NCBI GenBank assembly: GCA_016124535.1
Contig: WGNK01000036.1
Span: 1 to 50,602, forward strand
Length of the DNA: 50,602 nt
Direction of reading: 5' to 3'
Source of the DNA: Azospirillum sp.
GTDB lineage: Bacteria > Pseudomonadota > Alphaproteobacteria > Azospirillales > Azospirillaceae
Part shown: piece by piece, positions 35,656 through 44,177 of the stretch
Position numbering within the stretch: position 1 is the first letter of the stretch
Layout of the letters: the number at the start of each line of letters is the position of its first letter
The notes under the pieces: generated by a model
The model's database searches: none
Told to the model about the DNA's origin: nothing
What the model saw: the letters and a program-made list of their open reading frames with translations, nothing else
Program-made: the position numbers and the translations under genes

Positions 35656-36354
35656 ATGATCGATCTCTATTATTGGACCACGCCCAACGGTCACAAGATC
35701 ACGGTCTTTCTCGAAGAGGCCGGGCTCGACTACCGGATCGTGCCGGTCAATATCGGCACCGGGGCTCAGTTCGAGCCCTCGTTCCTGGCGATCGCGCCGA
35801 ACAACCGCATCCCGGCGCTCGTCGATCATGCGCCGGCCGACGGTGGGGCGCCGGTGTCCCTGTTCGAGTCGGGCGCGATCCTGATCTATCTGGCCGAGAA
35901 GGCCGGTCGCTTTCTGCCCGCCGATCTGCGCGGTCGCGTCGAAGTGCTGCAATGGCTGATGTGGCAGATGGGGGGGCTGGGGCCGATGGCCGGGCAGAAC
36001 CACCACTTCTCCCAATACGCACCTGAGAAGCTGCCCTATGCGATCGACCGCTACGTCAAGGAAACCAGCCGGCTCTATGCCGTGCTGAACAAGCGCCTGG
36101 CCGACCGGTCGTTCATGGCCGGCGAGTATTCGATCGCCGATATGGCGTCTTATCCGTGGGTGGTGCCCTACGAGCGCCAGGGCCAGCGCCTGGACGATTT
36201 CCCCCATCTCCAGCGCTGGTTCGAGGCGATCCGCGCCCGTCCCGCGGTGGTTCGCGCCTATGCCAGGGCGGAGGTGGTCAATCCCAAGCCGGGCCTGACC
36301 GATGAAGACAAAAAAGTCCTGTTCGGACAAAGCGCGGCGACGGTGCGGGGATAA
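35656..36354 (+). CDS. Glutathione S-transferase, YfcG/YghU-like (nu class)
   Basis: A 232-residue cytosolic GST. The N-terminal thioredoxin fold starts MIDLYYWTTPNGHKITVFLE, where TTPNGHK is the motif of the nu-class (YfcG/YghU) enzymes, in which Thr and Asn contact glutathione disulfide. SFLAIAPNNRIPALVDH gives the cis-Pro site and ESGAILIYLAEK the gamma-Glu site. The helical C-terminal domain contains QMGGLGPMAGQNHHF and YSIADMASYPWV. These enzymes show disulfide reductase or peroxidase activity. The start is set at 35656; upstream in-frame Met at 35638 is possible. A strong terminator follows at 36407. Confidence 0.92.
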   Translation: MIDLYYWTTPNGHKITVFLEEAGLDYRIVPVNIGTGAQFEPSFLAIAPNNRIPALVDHAPADGGAPVSLFESGAILIYLAEKAGRFLPADLRGRVEVLQWLMWQMGGLGPMAGQNHHFSQYAPEKLPYAIDRYVKETSRLYAVLNKRLADRSFMAGEYSIADMASYPWVVPYERQGQRLDDFPHLQRWFEAIRARPAVVRAYARAEVVNPKPGLTDEDKKVLFGQSAATVRG

Positions 36355-36406
36355 TCCAGGCAGCGCGACGCTGGTAAAATGAAATAAAAAGCGAACTGGA
36401 AAAAAC

Positions 36407-36427
36407 GGGGGGGCATTTAGCCCCCCC
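36407..36427. terminator. Bidirectional stem-loop between GST and phasin genes
   Basis: GGGGGGGC (36407-36414) pairs with GCCCCCCC (36420-36427) over an ATTTA loop. It follows an A-rich stretch (GGAAAAAACG), which gives a T-run on the minus strand, so it is best as the terminator of the phasin-like gene and may also stop the GST transcript. Confidence 0.75.
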
Positions 36428-36482
36428 CCAATGCTATCACAGTAAGGTTTCCGGCATTACACCGGAGGTGCCGGCGGCGTCT

Positions 36483-37139
36483 TTACGCTGCGGCTGGGTT
36501 TACTGCCGCCGCTTCGTGGTTTGCGACGGCTTCCACGAAAGGGACGGGTTCGGCACCTTGGACCGCCGGCGCCGCTTCGGGAGCTGCGGTTTCCACCGGT
36601 GCCACAATCTCGACCGGGGCCGCGGTTTCGACCATGACCGGAGCGGGCACGGCCGGAACGAGTACGGCCGGAGCGGGCGCCGGAGCCTCGACCACCACCG
36701 GAGCGGCGGCCGGGGCTGCGACCGGCGCCGGTTTCGGCGCGACCACCGTGATCGCGGCAACGGTTTCGAGCACCGGCGCCACGATCGCCGCTTCGACTTT
36801 GAGCGCGTCATCGGTGGCTTCGGCGGCCACCGTGCCGAGCCCTGCGACCAAAGCCGAGGTCAATTCCATCAGCGTGTTGAGATTGGCGATGGCGCGCTTG
36901 CCCGAGGCTTCGAGCAGCACCTGCTGGACCGCGAACAAGTCGTTGGGTGAGCGGCAGGACGCGAGGTCGGTTACCGCCTTGGACGCGTCACCGACGCTTT
37001 CGGTCATCAGACCAAGCCAGGTGCGATAGCTCTGGTGGACCAGTGCCACCACCTTGCTCGAACGCCCGGCGACCTGGTCGGCGTCCAGCGGCGAGGCCGC
37101 GCCAAGCTGCTTGTACAAGGCGAGGAAGTTTGAATACAT
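36483..37139 (-). CDS. Phasin-like granule-associated protein with long Ala/Pro/Val tail
   Basis: A 218-residue protein. The first 120 residues are amphipathic helices with ASKAVTDLASCRSPNDLFAV and QQVLLEASGKRAIANLNTLM, the pattern of phasin family proteins that coat polyhydroxyalkanoate granules. From about residue 130 on, the sequence is low complexity: repeated A-P-V-E blocks, similar to Ala/Pro-rich linkers. No signal peptide. TCAGGAGACG lies before the ATG at 37139. The tail may extend from the granule surface and bind partners or DNA, as proposed for some PhaF-like phasins, though it is acidic rather than basic. No PHA synthase gene is in the window. Confidence 0.75.
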   Translation of the reverse strand: MYSNFLALYKQLGAASPLDADQVAGRSSKVVALVHQSYRTWLGLMTESVGDASKAVTDLASCRSPNDLFAVQQVLLEASGKRAIANLNTLMELTSALVAGLGTVAAEATDDALKVEAAIVAPVLETVAAITVVAPKPAPVAAPAAAPVVVEAPAPAPAVLVPAVPAPVMVETAAPVEIVAPVETAAPEAAPAVQGAEPVPFVEAVANHEAAAVNPAAA

Positions 37140-37384
37140 GCGAACGTCTCCTGTCCAATGCGGACCGCGGCACGCGGACGCTATCCCCCGGCGCTGCCTC
37201 TCGCAGCGCAACCTCGTCGGCGCCGTGTCGTCGTGTTCTGTGCTTGCCCAGGGCTGCCCCAGCCTAAGGCATGAGCATTTGCCATGGCCGAACGCTAAGG
37301 AAATTTATGCCGCAGTGCAACAAAAAACCGCGGCATTAGTGCTGAGGAGTTAGTCCATAGTGTCACAGCCTGCCGCTTTATCAG

Positions 37385-38155
37385 TCATGCGCGGGTGGCG
37401 ACCACGAACAGGCGGCGGAACGGGAACAGGGTCAGGCCATCGGCGCGGCGGGGATAGGCAGCGGCCAGGTGGGCACCGAGACGGTCGAGGAACGCCTCGG
37501 CCTGGCTTGCGGGCAGGCGGTCCAGCACCGGCACCAGCGTCGTGCCCTTGAGCCAGGCCAGGACCGGCTGGTCGCCGGTCATCACCTGCAAATATTCGGT
37601 CTCCCAGAGATCCAGCGAGCGGGCATGAGGCACCAGCCAATCGCAATAGGCGGTCGGCGAATGGACCCTGATCTCCGGGATCACCCCGGCCAGCTGTGCA
37701 GCCCAGGGCGCTTCTGCGGCGGTCTGGCGCAGCAGCGTATGGGACGGGGCGTCGAAGTTGCGCGGCATCTGGACCGCCAGCACGCCGCCCGGATTCAGGG
37801 CCGCCATCAAGCGCGGGAACAGCCCGGCATGGTTGCCGAGCCAATGCAGGGCGGCATTGGAGACGATCAGATCCAGCGGCTCGGCCGGTGCCCAGTCCTC
37901 CAGCGCGGCCTCGATCCAGTCGACCCGCGCCGAACGCGCCCGCGCCGTTGCCAGCATGGCGGGGGAGGAGTCGACGCCGCGCATTTCGGCTTGCGGCCAG
38001 CGCTCCGCCAGTTCGCAGGCGAGTTGGCCGCCGCCGCAGCCGAGATCCGCGATGCGGCGGGGCATGATCGTCGCCGGCAGGGCCGCGATCAGGTCGCGCG
38101 CCGGCCGCCGTCGCAGGGCCGCGAACAGCTCGTAGTGTTCGGGGTTCCAGGCCAT
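37385..38155 (-). CDS. tam: Trans-aconitate 2-methyltransferase
   Basis: A 256-residue SAM-dependent enzyme that methylates trans-aconitate, a by-product that inhibits aconitase. The SAM motif is IADLGCGGGQLACELAERWP, followed by MRGVDSSPAMLATAR. DLIVSNAALHWLGNHAGLFP and NPGGVLAVQMPRNFDAPSHT are typical of Tam, as are AYCDWLVPHARSLDLWETEY and LQVMTGDQPVLAWLKGTTL. Length fits. It is probably monocistronic. Confidence 0.92.
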   Translation of the reverse strand: MAWNPEHYELFAALRRRPARDLIAALPATIMPRRIADLGCGGGQLACELAERWPQAEMRGVDSSPAMLATARARSARVDWIEAALEDWAPAEPLDLIVSNAALHWLGNHAGLFPRLMAALNPGGVLAVQMPRNFDAPSHTLLRQTAAEAPWAAQLAGVIPEIRVHSPTAYCDWLVPHARSLDLWETEYLQVMTGDQPVLAWLKGTTLVPVLDRLPASQAEAFLDRLGAHLAAAYPRRADGLTLFPFRRLFVVATRA

Positions 38156-38186
38156 GTCGTTCTACTCCGCGCCGGCCTGAAGCCCG

Positions 38187-39086
38187 TCAGGCCTGGTTGA
38201 GCGACCAGTCATAGTGATGGTCGGCAATCTCGGCGATCCCGGCCAGGCGCTGCCCGAACGCGGGGCTGGCCCAGCGGCGCAGATGGGCGATCACCCCGTC
38301 ATCGCCGCCGAAATCGTCGCGGTACCAGCGGTAAAGCGACGAGACGACCAGACCGCCGTCGGTCAACGCCGCGCCGCGCGGGTGGTTGACATAGTCATGC
38401 GCGCCGCGGTCGAGCTGTCGCTCGAGGGTTGCGCCGTCATAAACCTCGGCTGCCAGGTTGGGGCAGCCGAGCGAGGCGCAATTGACCGCGTAGTGGATGC
38501 GTGGGTCGGACCAGATCGGCCGCAGAATCCGATGTTCGATATCGTCCAGGCTGAGCGCTTCGCCGTCGACCGTGGCCAGTTGGGCGCCCCATGGCCCGAC
38601 CGCGAACCAGCCCGGCGAGATGTCGATGTCGCGGATACTGCGCACCGGGTAGTGGTCGAGCACCAGCTTGACCGTCAGGGCATTGTAGAGGTTGACCCAG
38701 AAGGCGAACTGCTGCGACCGCGACAGCCGCGCCACCGCCACCCTGGCCATTTGCCCAAGCCAGGCCGCCAGCGCTGCCCGATCGGCGGGCGTCACCCGGC
38801 GATAGGCGAAACGGTTGATCCCGTCTCCGCCGGTGATCAGGTAGCTTGCCAGCAGCCGCTGCCACGGCGTGTGATCGACCGTCAGCCGCGACGCCGGATC
38901 CTGCGCCGTCCAGCGCGGCCATAGCTCCGCCCTGGGGGCAGCCGCGGCCGGTCGCACCGTCGCGGACAGCAGGCCCCAAGCGGCCGGGACAACCAGCACG
39001 GAGCGGCGAGACAGCACGCCGCCCCGATGCTTACCCCCTGGTTGCTCGGGCCGCGCGGGCTCAGGCGTGCTCGGCGTTGTCCCCAT
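38187..39086 (-). CDS. DUF547 domain-containing exported protein
   Basis: A 299-residue protein with an N-terminal RR-containing signal (LSRRSVLVVPAAWGLLSATV, then AAAAP), consistent with Tat or Sec export. The DUF547 domain shows QQFAFWVNLYNALTVKLVLD and HYPVRSIRDIDI, then IHYAVNCASLGCPNLAAEVY with conserved cysteines. The domain has a transglutaminase/papain-like Cys-His look, but the function is unproven in most members. The start at 39086 overlaps the end of the small membrane protein gene by 26 bases, so the two genes are probably coupled. Confidence 0.82.
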   Translation of the reverse strand: MGTTPSTPEPARPEQPGGKHRGGVLSRRSVLVVPAAWGLLSATVRPAAAAPRAELWPRWTAQDPASRLTVDHTPWQRLLASYLITGGDGINRFAYRRVTPADRAALAAWLGQMARVAVARLSRSQQFAFWVNLYNALTVKLVLDHYPVRSIRDIDISPGWFAVGPWGAQLATVDGEALSLDDIEHRILRPIWSDPRIHYAVNCASLGCPNLAAEVYDGATLERQLDRGAHDYVNHPRGAALTDGGLVVSSLYRWYRDDFGGDDGVIAHLRRWASPAFGQRLAGIAEIADHHYDWSLNQA

Positions 39087-39264
39087 GGGCTCTCGCCTCG
39101 GCGCGGTCGAAGGCCGACTTGACCATGCCGAAGATGAAGATGATGGCGACCACGAACGCGATCAGCCCGCCGTAATAGAACGTCTCATCGGCCGCCCGCG
39201 ATGACAGGAACAGGCCCAGCATGCCGATCAGGCCGGTGACGCCGCCCAGAATCCACTTGCCCAT
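39061..39264 (-). CDS. Small two-helix inner membrane protein
   Basis: A 67-residue protein: MGKWILGGVTGLIGMLGLFL is the first membrane segment, GGLIAFVVAIIFIFGMV the second, followed by a polar charged tail (SAFDRAEARAHGDNAEHA). No family is recognised beyond resemblance to short membrane proteins common in Rhodospirillales. Being upstream of and overlapping DUF547, it may act with it. A GTAACG-type sequence before the ATG is a weak ribosome site. Confidence 0.75.
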   Translation of the reverse strand: MGKWILGGVTGLIGMLGLFLSSRAADETFYYGGLIAFVVAIIFIFGMVKSAFDRAEARAHGDNAEHA

Positions 39265-39367
39265 GGTAACGTTACGTCCTCTCCGCTGTGCCGGGCGCCC
39301 CTGTGGCGCTCCGGGGTTTCCGCTTCCTTTTAGGAGCGGGCCACCGGCGGCGCAACCCCCGGCGATG

Positions 39368-40768
39368 CTATCGCGACATCCCGCCGGCCGGCAGGTCGAG
39401 CGCGAAGGCGGTTCCGGCGGCGGTGCTTTCGACCAGCTTCAGGTCACCGCCATGGGCCAGCGCGACTTCGCGAGCGATGGCGAGGCCGAGCCCGGTGCCG
39501 CCGGCCCGCGCCGATCCGGCGAAGGGCTGGAACAAATTGTCGCGGGCGCGCGGCGGCAGGCCGGGGCCGTCATCGGCGACCGTGATGACCAGGCGCCCCG
39601 GCTCGGCCGCCGCGCTCACGGTCACCCGGTTTGCCCCGGCCTGCAGCGCGTTGCGGCCGAGATTGGCCAGGGCCCGGGCCAATTGGTCGCGGTCGGCCAT
39701 CACGGTCTGGCTGTCGGCGACCTGGTTGAGCCAGGCGATCGCCCGGCCGGAATCGCGACGCTCCGCTGCCAGGACTTCCGGCCGCAGTTCCTCGATCAGA
39801 ACGGCCAACAGGAAGCTCGAGCGGCGCAGCGGCATCACGCCGTCCCGGGTGTAGGACAGCGTCTGAGTACACAGCGTCATGGCGCGGTCGAGCGCCGTCA
39901 TCAGCCGCGGCGTCACCCGCACCACGTCGGGATCGCCGCTGGTCGCCAGGTGCTCGGAGACCACCGAGGCGGTGGTCAGGATATTGCCGAGGTCGTGATT
40001 GATCTTGGCCACCGCGGTGCCCAGCGCCGCCAGGCGCTCCTTCTGGCGCAAGGCGCTGCGCAGGCTTGCCTGCATGTCGGCCAACTCGCGTTCGGCCATG
40101 CCGATTTCGTCGTCGCGGCCGGTCGCCACGATCATCGCCGCGGGATCTTCCGGATTGCGCCGGAACGCCATCATCGACGCGGTGATCCGGCCCATCGGCC
40201 GAACCAGCAGCCAGTTCAGGCTGAAGAACACCAGAGACGCCGCGATCACCGAGATCACCACGGACAGTGCCAGGATGCGGCCGGCAAACTGGACCAGCGC
40301 CAACCGCAGATGGGATTCCTCCATCACCACCTCGACCCGGACCGTCGGGTCCTTCGGCGACAGGCCGATCACCTTGATCGCGCGCCGGGTCGGGATCGCC
40401 AAGACTTCCAGGGCATCGGCGATCAGCTGGAAGACATCGGCGTCGCGCAGATCATAGATGCGGTCGATTCCGGGCGGCATGTCCTCGCCCAGCATGTAGA
40501 CCCGGCCCCTGGGCAGGATCAGTTCGACCCCGTGGGCCCAGACATGGCGCAACAGCTTGGATTCCAGTGCCGCCGAGACCGTCTGGTTGGGGGCGGCCTC
40601 CAGCGACATCGCCGCCAGATGGGCCTCGGCCAGGCGTTCCTCCAGCCAGACCTCGCGGAAGCGCGAGACCGAGGGCACGAAGATCAGCACCTCGGCCAAC
40701 ATGACGAAGAAGACCGTCAGCACCAGGAGTTTGGCAGACAGGCTGCGGGCGGCGGTGAACAGCGACAT
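39368..40768 (-). CDS. Membrane sensor histidine kinase
   Basis: A 466-residue kinase with one membrane helix near residues 14-32, a periplasmic domain of about 120 residues (cysteine-free, with GEDMPPGIDRIYDLRDADVF), a second helix near 165-185 and a HAMP-like linker. The phospho-acceptor is His258 in AKINHDLGNILTTASVVSEH, an H-box of the H-D-L-G-N type. The ATPase part has NLGRNALQAGANR (N-box), ADDGPGLPPRARDNLFQPF (G1/F) and GGTGLGLAIAREVALAHGGD (G2). No response regulator is adjacent, so it is an orphan. Ligand unknown. Confidence 0.93.
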   Translation of the reverse strand: MSLFTAARSLSAKLLVLTVFFVMLAEVLIFVPSVSRFREVWLEERLAEAHLAAMSLEAAPNQTVSAALESKLLRHVWAHGVELILPRGRVYMLGEDMPPGIDRIYDLRDADVFQLIADALEVLAIPTRRAIKVIGLSPKDPTVRVEVVMEESHLRLALVQFAGRILALSVVISVIAASLVFFSLNWLLVRPMGRITASMMAFRRNPEDPAAMIVATGRDDEIGMAERELADMQASLRSALRQKERLAALGTAVAKINHDLGNILTTASVVSEHLATSGDPDVVRVTPRLMTALDRAMTLCTQTLSYTRDGVMPLRRSSFLLAVLIEELRPEVLAAERRDSGRAIAWLNQVADSQTVMADRDQLARALANLGRNALQAGANRVTVSAAAEPGRLVITVADDGPGLPPRARDNLFQPFAGSARAGGTGLGLAIAREVALAHGGDLKLVESTAAGTAFALDLPAGGMSR

Positions 40769-40973
40769 GGCCGGGGTCCGATATTGCCGAGGTCTGCCGC
40801 AGTCCTCAGGGCGTATTACACGCTATGCGTGTGATTGAAGAAGGAAGCGCCGCCGGAAACTGAGCTCGAAGCGATTTGCTGGAATCTAGTGGTTGCCCGA
40901 GCCGTTGTCGAGGTGTCGCGCGCCGGCGGGGCGTCGGTTTGCCGCAGGCTCCACGACCGCCGGTTGGGCAGGC

Positions 40974-41822
40974 TCAGCGCCCGCCGGCCTGGCCGGTCGG
41001 CAGGGTGAGCAGCGGTGCGAAGTTCATATTGGCTGGGATCACCACCGTCGAGGTGCTGCCGTGCTGGGCGAATTCCATCAATGCCTTGTTGCTTTCGTGC
41101 TGGAGATAGGACGGGGTCAGACTGTTGTTGATCGCCTCGTTGGCCTTGGCGATGCCCTGGGCTTCCTTGAGCCGGACCTCGGCCTCTTTTTCCGCGATAC
41201 GCACCGCGATCTCCATCGCCTCCAGCTTCTTCTGGTTGTTAACCGCCTGCTGGATCGCCGCCTCGATCGCCGGATCGGTCACGACGTTGCGGATCACCAC
41301 CCGTGCGACCGTGAACACCTTGGGATCGCTTTCGTTCAGCTCATGCTGCAGCAGCTGTTGAATGTGCAGGGCGATGGTGTCGCGTTGCTGGTGCACCACC
41401 AGGCTGGGCAGCTTGGAGACTTCCTGATAGGCGGCATTCCAGGCCAGGGTTTCGATCAGCCGGTAGGCCGGCGCCCAGACATTATGGTCGAGCAGGCGGC
41501 TCTGCCCGGCATATTTGGTCTCGATCTCAGCGACCTTGCTCGAGTCCATCTTGTAATAGACCGTAAGGTCGAGATTCTTGATGAACAGGTTGTCGGCAGC
41601 CTTGGGCGTCAGATGGTCGATCGAGACCGCAATCTCCTTGGCCGAGAATTCCCGGATGCTCGCGAACGGCGCGAAGTAGATTCCGGGCTGGGTTTCCTCC
41701 ATGGCCACCGTGCCGAAGCGGGTCTGGACCCCGACATTGCCGGTCTCGATCGTGCCGAAGGCGCCGAGGAACGGGCTGAACAACAGACCGGCCAGGGCCA
41801 GAGTCACGATCTCGATCGGCAT
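40974..41822 (-). CDS. SPFH/prohibitin-family membrane protein
   Basis: A 282-residue protein with an N-terminal membrane hairpin or anchor (IVTLALAGLLFSPFLGAFG) and an SPFH domain: TGNVGVQTRFGTVAMEETQP, FAPFASIREFSAKEIAVSID and YYKMDSSKVAEIETKYAGQS. A long coiled coil follows (NNQKKLEAMEIAVRIAEKEA). This matches prohibitin-like proteins that form ring-shaped membrane scaffolds and may control FtsH-type proteases. The start at ATG 41822 has GGGAGG eight bases before; a TTG at 41828 is too close to that site. GGGAGG could pair with the CCUCCC motif of the proposed small RNAs. Confidence 0.88.
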   Translation of the reverse strand: MPIEIVTLALAGLLFSPFLGAFGTIETGNVGVQTRFGTVAMEETQPGIYFAPFASIREFSAKEIAVSIDHLTPKAADNLFIKNLDLTVYYKMDSSKVAEIETKYAGQSRLLDHNVWAPAYRLIETLAWNAAYQEVSKLPSLVVHQQRDTIALHIQQLLQHELNESDPKVFTVARVVIRNVVTDPAIEAAIQQAVNNQKKLEAMEIAVRIAEKEAEVRLKEAQGIAKANEAINNSLTPSYLQHESNKALMEFAQHGSTSTVVIPANMNFAPLLTLPTGQAGGR

Positions 41823-41914
41823 GATCAATCCTCCCGATGGAACCGCCGCCGATGGTAGGCCCCGCCCGCCGGAGGGTCAAGAAAGCCGGCGCCGGCCGGC
41901 CCTCGCCAGGCACT

Positions 41915-43465
41915 CTATTCGGCGGCGGCGGCAACCGCCATCCCGGCCGGCTCGCCCGGCCGGGGCGGCACTTCGCAACCGGTGGCACAGCAGCGACCGG
42001 GCTGGCGGGAGGTCCGGCTGCCGTCGGCCAGGACGCCGCGGTCGAGCAGGCGTTCGACCAGGGCGGTCTTGTCGGCGATCGGGTAGTTGCGCCAGATTTC
42101 CCGCTTCATCGCTTCGGGCGAGCCGCCGCCGTGAAGCGAGATGATCGAATACCAGCCGCCCTGGTGGGACGCGGTCAGATCTTCGACCAGACGCGCGACT
42201 TCGAGCCGTTGCGCTGCCGGAATGTCGGGGCGGCCCGCCAGCACCGCGGCCAGCGAGGCCTGGGTCTCGGGATTGTGGTCTTCGTCGGGGCCGGGCAGCG
42301 ACACCACCAGACCGCCCGAGACATAATGGGCCAGCCGGTGCATATCGTAGATTTTGCTCGCCAGCAGCAGCTTGCCGATATTGGCGAACACCGGGTCGGG
42401 CATCATCGAACCGGCGGCATCCTTCAGGCCATAGACCGATGCCGCGACCCCGCAGGCGAAGAAGCTCTCGGTGATCGTGATCAATTCGACCATGGCGTCG
42501 CGGATATGGCCATGGCGGTCGGCATCCAACCCGTTGGCCTCGATCATCAGGGCGCCGGCACCGATCAGCAGATCGCCGAAGCCGGCGCGGGCGCCGATGC
42601 AGGAATGGCGGTGGTGGGTCGCGTAGGAGGTGGTGAGGAAACCGCCCTCGTGGTGCTCGCCGGCCAGGAACACCCGCTCATCGGGCACGTAGACGTCGTC
42701 GAACAGCACGACGCCGGTCGATTGGCCGTATTTGGCGGAGAATTTGGCGGCATTCTCGCCCGGCCGTCCGGCCGGTCGGGCGACGATGGTCACCCCCGGA
42801 GCATCGACCGGCACGGCGCAGCACACCGCAAAGGCGGCGTCCTCGGCGCTGTGGCTGCGGCATGGCATGACCAGGAATTCATGCATATAGGGTGCTCCGG
42901 TGACGATCGCCTTGGTGCCGCGGATCACGATACCGCCGGGCCGGCGCTCCTTGATATGCACGTAGACATCGGGGTTCGCCTGTTGTCCCGGCCGCTGGGC
43001 GCGGTCGCCCTTGGCGTCGGTCATGGCGATGCCGAGCGTCAGGTCCTGGTCCTGGACCCGGTGCAGATAGGCCAGCAGCCGCGGGTGGTAGTCGGTGGCG
43101 TGGGCGTCGTCGGTGCGCCGGGTCGCCTGGAACAGCGCATTCAGCGCATCATGGCTGAGATAGCGCTGGGCGCAGCCGGATTCCCGGCAGACCAGCCGGA
43201 CCGCCTCCAGCTTGGCCAGCAGGTCGGAGGCGGATTCATTGATATGCAGCATGCGGTTGACCAGCTGTCCCGAGCTGCCCTGGCGCGCGGTCATCAGCGT
43301 AGCGTATTCCGGGACATGGGCGAAGTCGTAGGCGACGCCGACGGCGTTCAGGCCCGGTGCCAGGGACGGGGCGTCGGCGACGCTGGCCACCGCCGCGCCA
43401 TTGACGAACACCCTGGGGGAATAGCGGCGCAGCGATTCGCGATAGTCGGCAGCAGTCATCAGCAT
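41915..43465 (-). CDS. 4-hydroxyphenylacetate 3-hydroxylase-superfamily flavoprotein, AbfD-like but lacking Fe-S ligands
   Basis: A 516-residue relative of 4-hydroxybutyryl-CoA dehydratase (AbfD) and the HpaB monooxygenases. It has MTAADYRESLRRYSPRVFVN at the start, AMTDAKGDRAQRP, GIVIRGTKAIVTGAPYMHEF and FLPGPDEDHN-like later parts. By my alignment from memory, AbfD's cluster ligands Cys99, Cys103, His292 and Cys299 correspond here to Cys, Tyr, His and Ala, and catalytic Tyr296 and Glu455 are also replaced. It is therefore unlikely to be the radical dehydratase. A flavin-dependent monooxygenase or acyl-CoA-acting enzyme is more likely. AAGGAGT precedes the ATG at 43465. It is divergent from a TetR regulator with a palindrome between. 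Confidence 0.78.
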   Translation of the reverse strand: MLMTAADYRESLRRYSPRVFVNGAAVASVADAPSLAPGLNAVGVAYDFAHVPEYATLMTARQGSSGQLVNRMLHINESASDLLAKLEAVRLVCRESGCAQRYLSHDALNALFQATRRTDDAHATDYHPRLLAYLHRVQDQDLTLGIAMTDAKGDRAQRPGQQANPDVYVHIKERRPGGIVIRGTKAIVTGAPYMHEFLVMPCRSHSAEDAAFAVCCAVPVDAPGVTIVARPAGRPGENAAKFSAKYGQSTGVVLFDDVYVPDERVFLAGEHHEGGFLTTSYATHHRHSCIGARAGFGDLLIGAGALMIEANGLDADRHGHIRDAMVELITITESFFACGVAASVYGLKDAAGSMMPDPVFANIGKLLLASKIYDMHRLAHYVSGGLVVSLPGPDEDHNPETQASLAAVLAGRPDIPAAQRLEVARLVEDLTASHQGGWYSIISLHGGGSPEAMKREIWRNYPIADKTALVERLLDRGVLADGSRTSRQPGRCCATGCEVPPRPGEPAGMAVAAAAE

Positions 43466-43497
43466 GGCGGCACTCCTTATGACGCTTGCCGAGATAA

Positions 43498-43512
43498 TCT
43501 AACGGTGTTAGA
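43498..43512. promoter_or_regulatory. Perfect palindrome, candidate TetR operator
   Basis: TCTAACGGTGTTAGA is a perfect inverted repeat (TCTAAC and GTTAGA around GGT) in the 76-base gap between the divergent AbfD-like and TetR starts. It lies 33 bases from one start and 30 from the other, suited to control both promoters. The binding protein is inferred from position. Confidence 0.65.
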
Positions 43513-43541
43513 AAAATTGTCAATTGGTGGATAGAATCGGC

Positions 43542-44177
43542 ATGGCGGTGGAACCTCGGCTGGGACGGCGGCAGGCGGTCAAGGCGCTGAAGCGGGAGCT
43601 GATCCTCGACGCCGCCCGCAGGGTGTTCGAGGCCGACGGCATCGACGGCGCCTCGCTGCGCGCGATCGCGGCGGAAGCCGGCTATACCCCGGCGGCGCTC
43701 TATTTCCACTTCGAGTCCAAGGAGGCGATCTACGCCGAGGTGCTCAAAGCCTCGCTCGCCAGGCTGGCCGAAGCGGTCGACCAGGCGGTTGCCGCCAGTC
43801 CCGCCCCGGCCGCGCGGCTGCGTGCCGCCGCCCTGGCGTTTTTCGGCTTTTATGCCGCCAACCCCAGGGATCTCGATCTCGGCTTCTACCTGTTTCGCGG
43901 CGGCATGAAGCCCATTGGGCTGGGCCGGGAGCGCGACGAGATGTTGAACACCGCCCTGGCAGCGGCGTTACGCCCGATCGCCGATGCCGCACAGGCGCTG
44001 GGGGTGACCGCCGACGCGGCCAATCTGCTGATGGTCGATACCTTTGCGCATGCCGCCGGCCTGCTGTTGCTGGCCCATACCGGCCGTATCCGGATGTTCG
44101 GCGCTTCGGCGCCCCAGCTCATGGCGCGCTATGTCGACGCTGCAATTGCGGCTGTGGGCGATGGCAGAGGACTTTGA
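43542..44177 (+). CDS. TetR-family transcriptional regulator
   Basis: A 211-residue regulator. The N-terminal HTH reads ALKRELILDAARRVFEADGI and ASLRAIAAEAGYTPAALYFH followed by FESKEAIYAEVLKAS, the TetR signature. The C-terminal ligand domain is helical and Ala-rich (ARLRAAALAFFGFYAANPRD; DLDLGFYLFRGGMKPIGLGR). It probably controls the divergent AbfD-like gene and itself through the palindrome at 43498. The ATG at 43542 is used; GTG at 43527 or TTG at 43524 are alternatives, none with a clear ribosome site. Confidence 0.9.
   Translation: MAVEPRLGRRQAVKALKRELILDAARRVFEADGIDGASLRAIAAEAGYTPAALYFHFESKEAIYAEVLKASLARLAEAVDQAVAASPAPAARLRAAALAFFGFYAANPRDLDLGFYLFRGGMKPIGLGRERDEMLNTALAAALRPIADAAQALGVTADAANLLMVDTFAHAAGLLLLAHTGRIRMFGASAPQLMARYVDAAIAAVGDGRGL

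Noticed and set aside
33970..36330. 786-codon minus-strand frame over ispH and the GST gene
   Set aside because: Antisense to two well-identified enzymes and lacks any domain signature.
41837..43534. 565-codon plus-strand frame over the AbfD-like gene
   Set aside because: Antisense to a protein with extended family similarity; no motif of its own.
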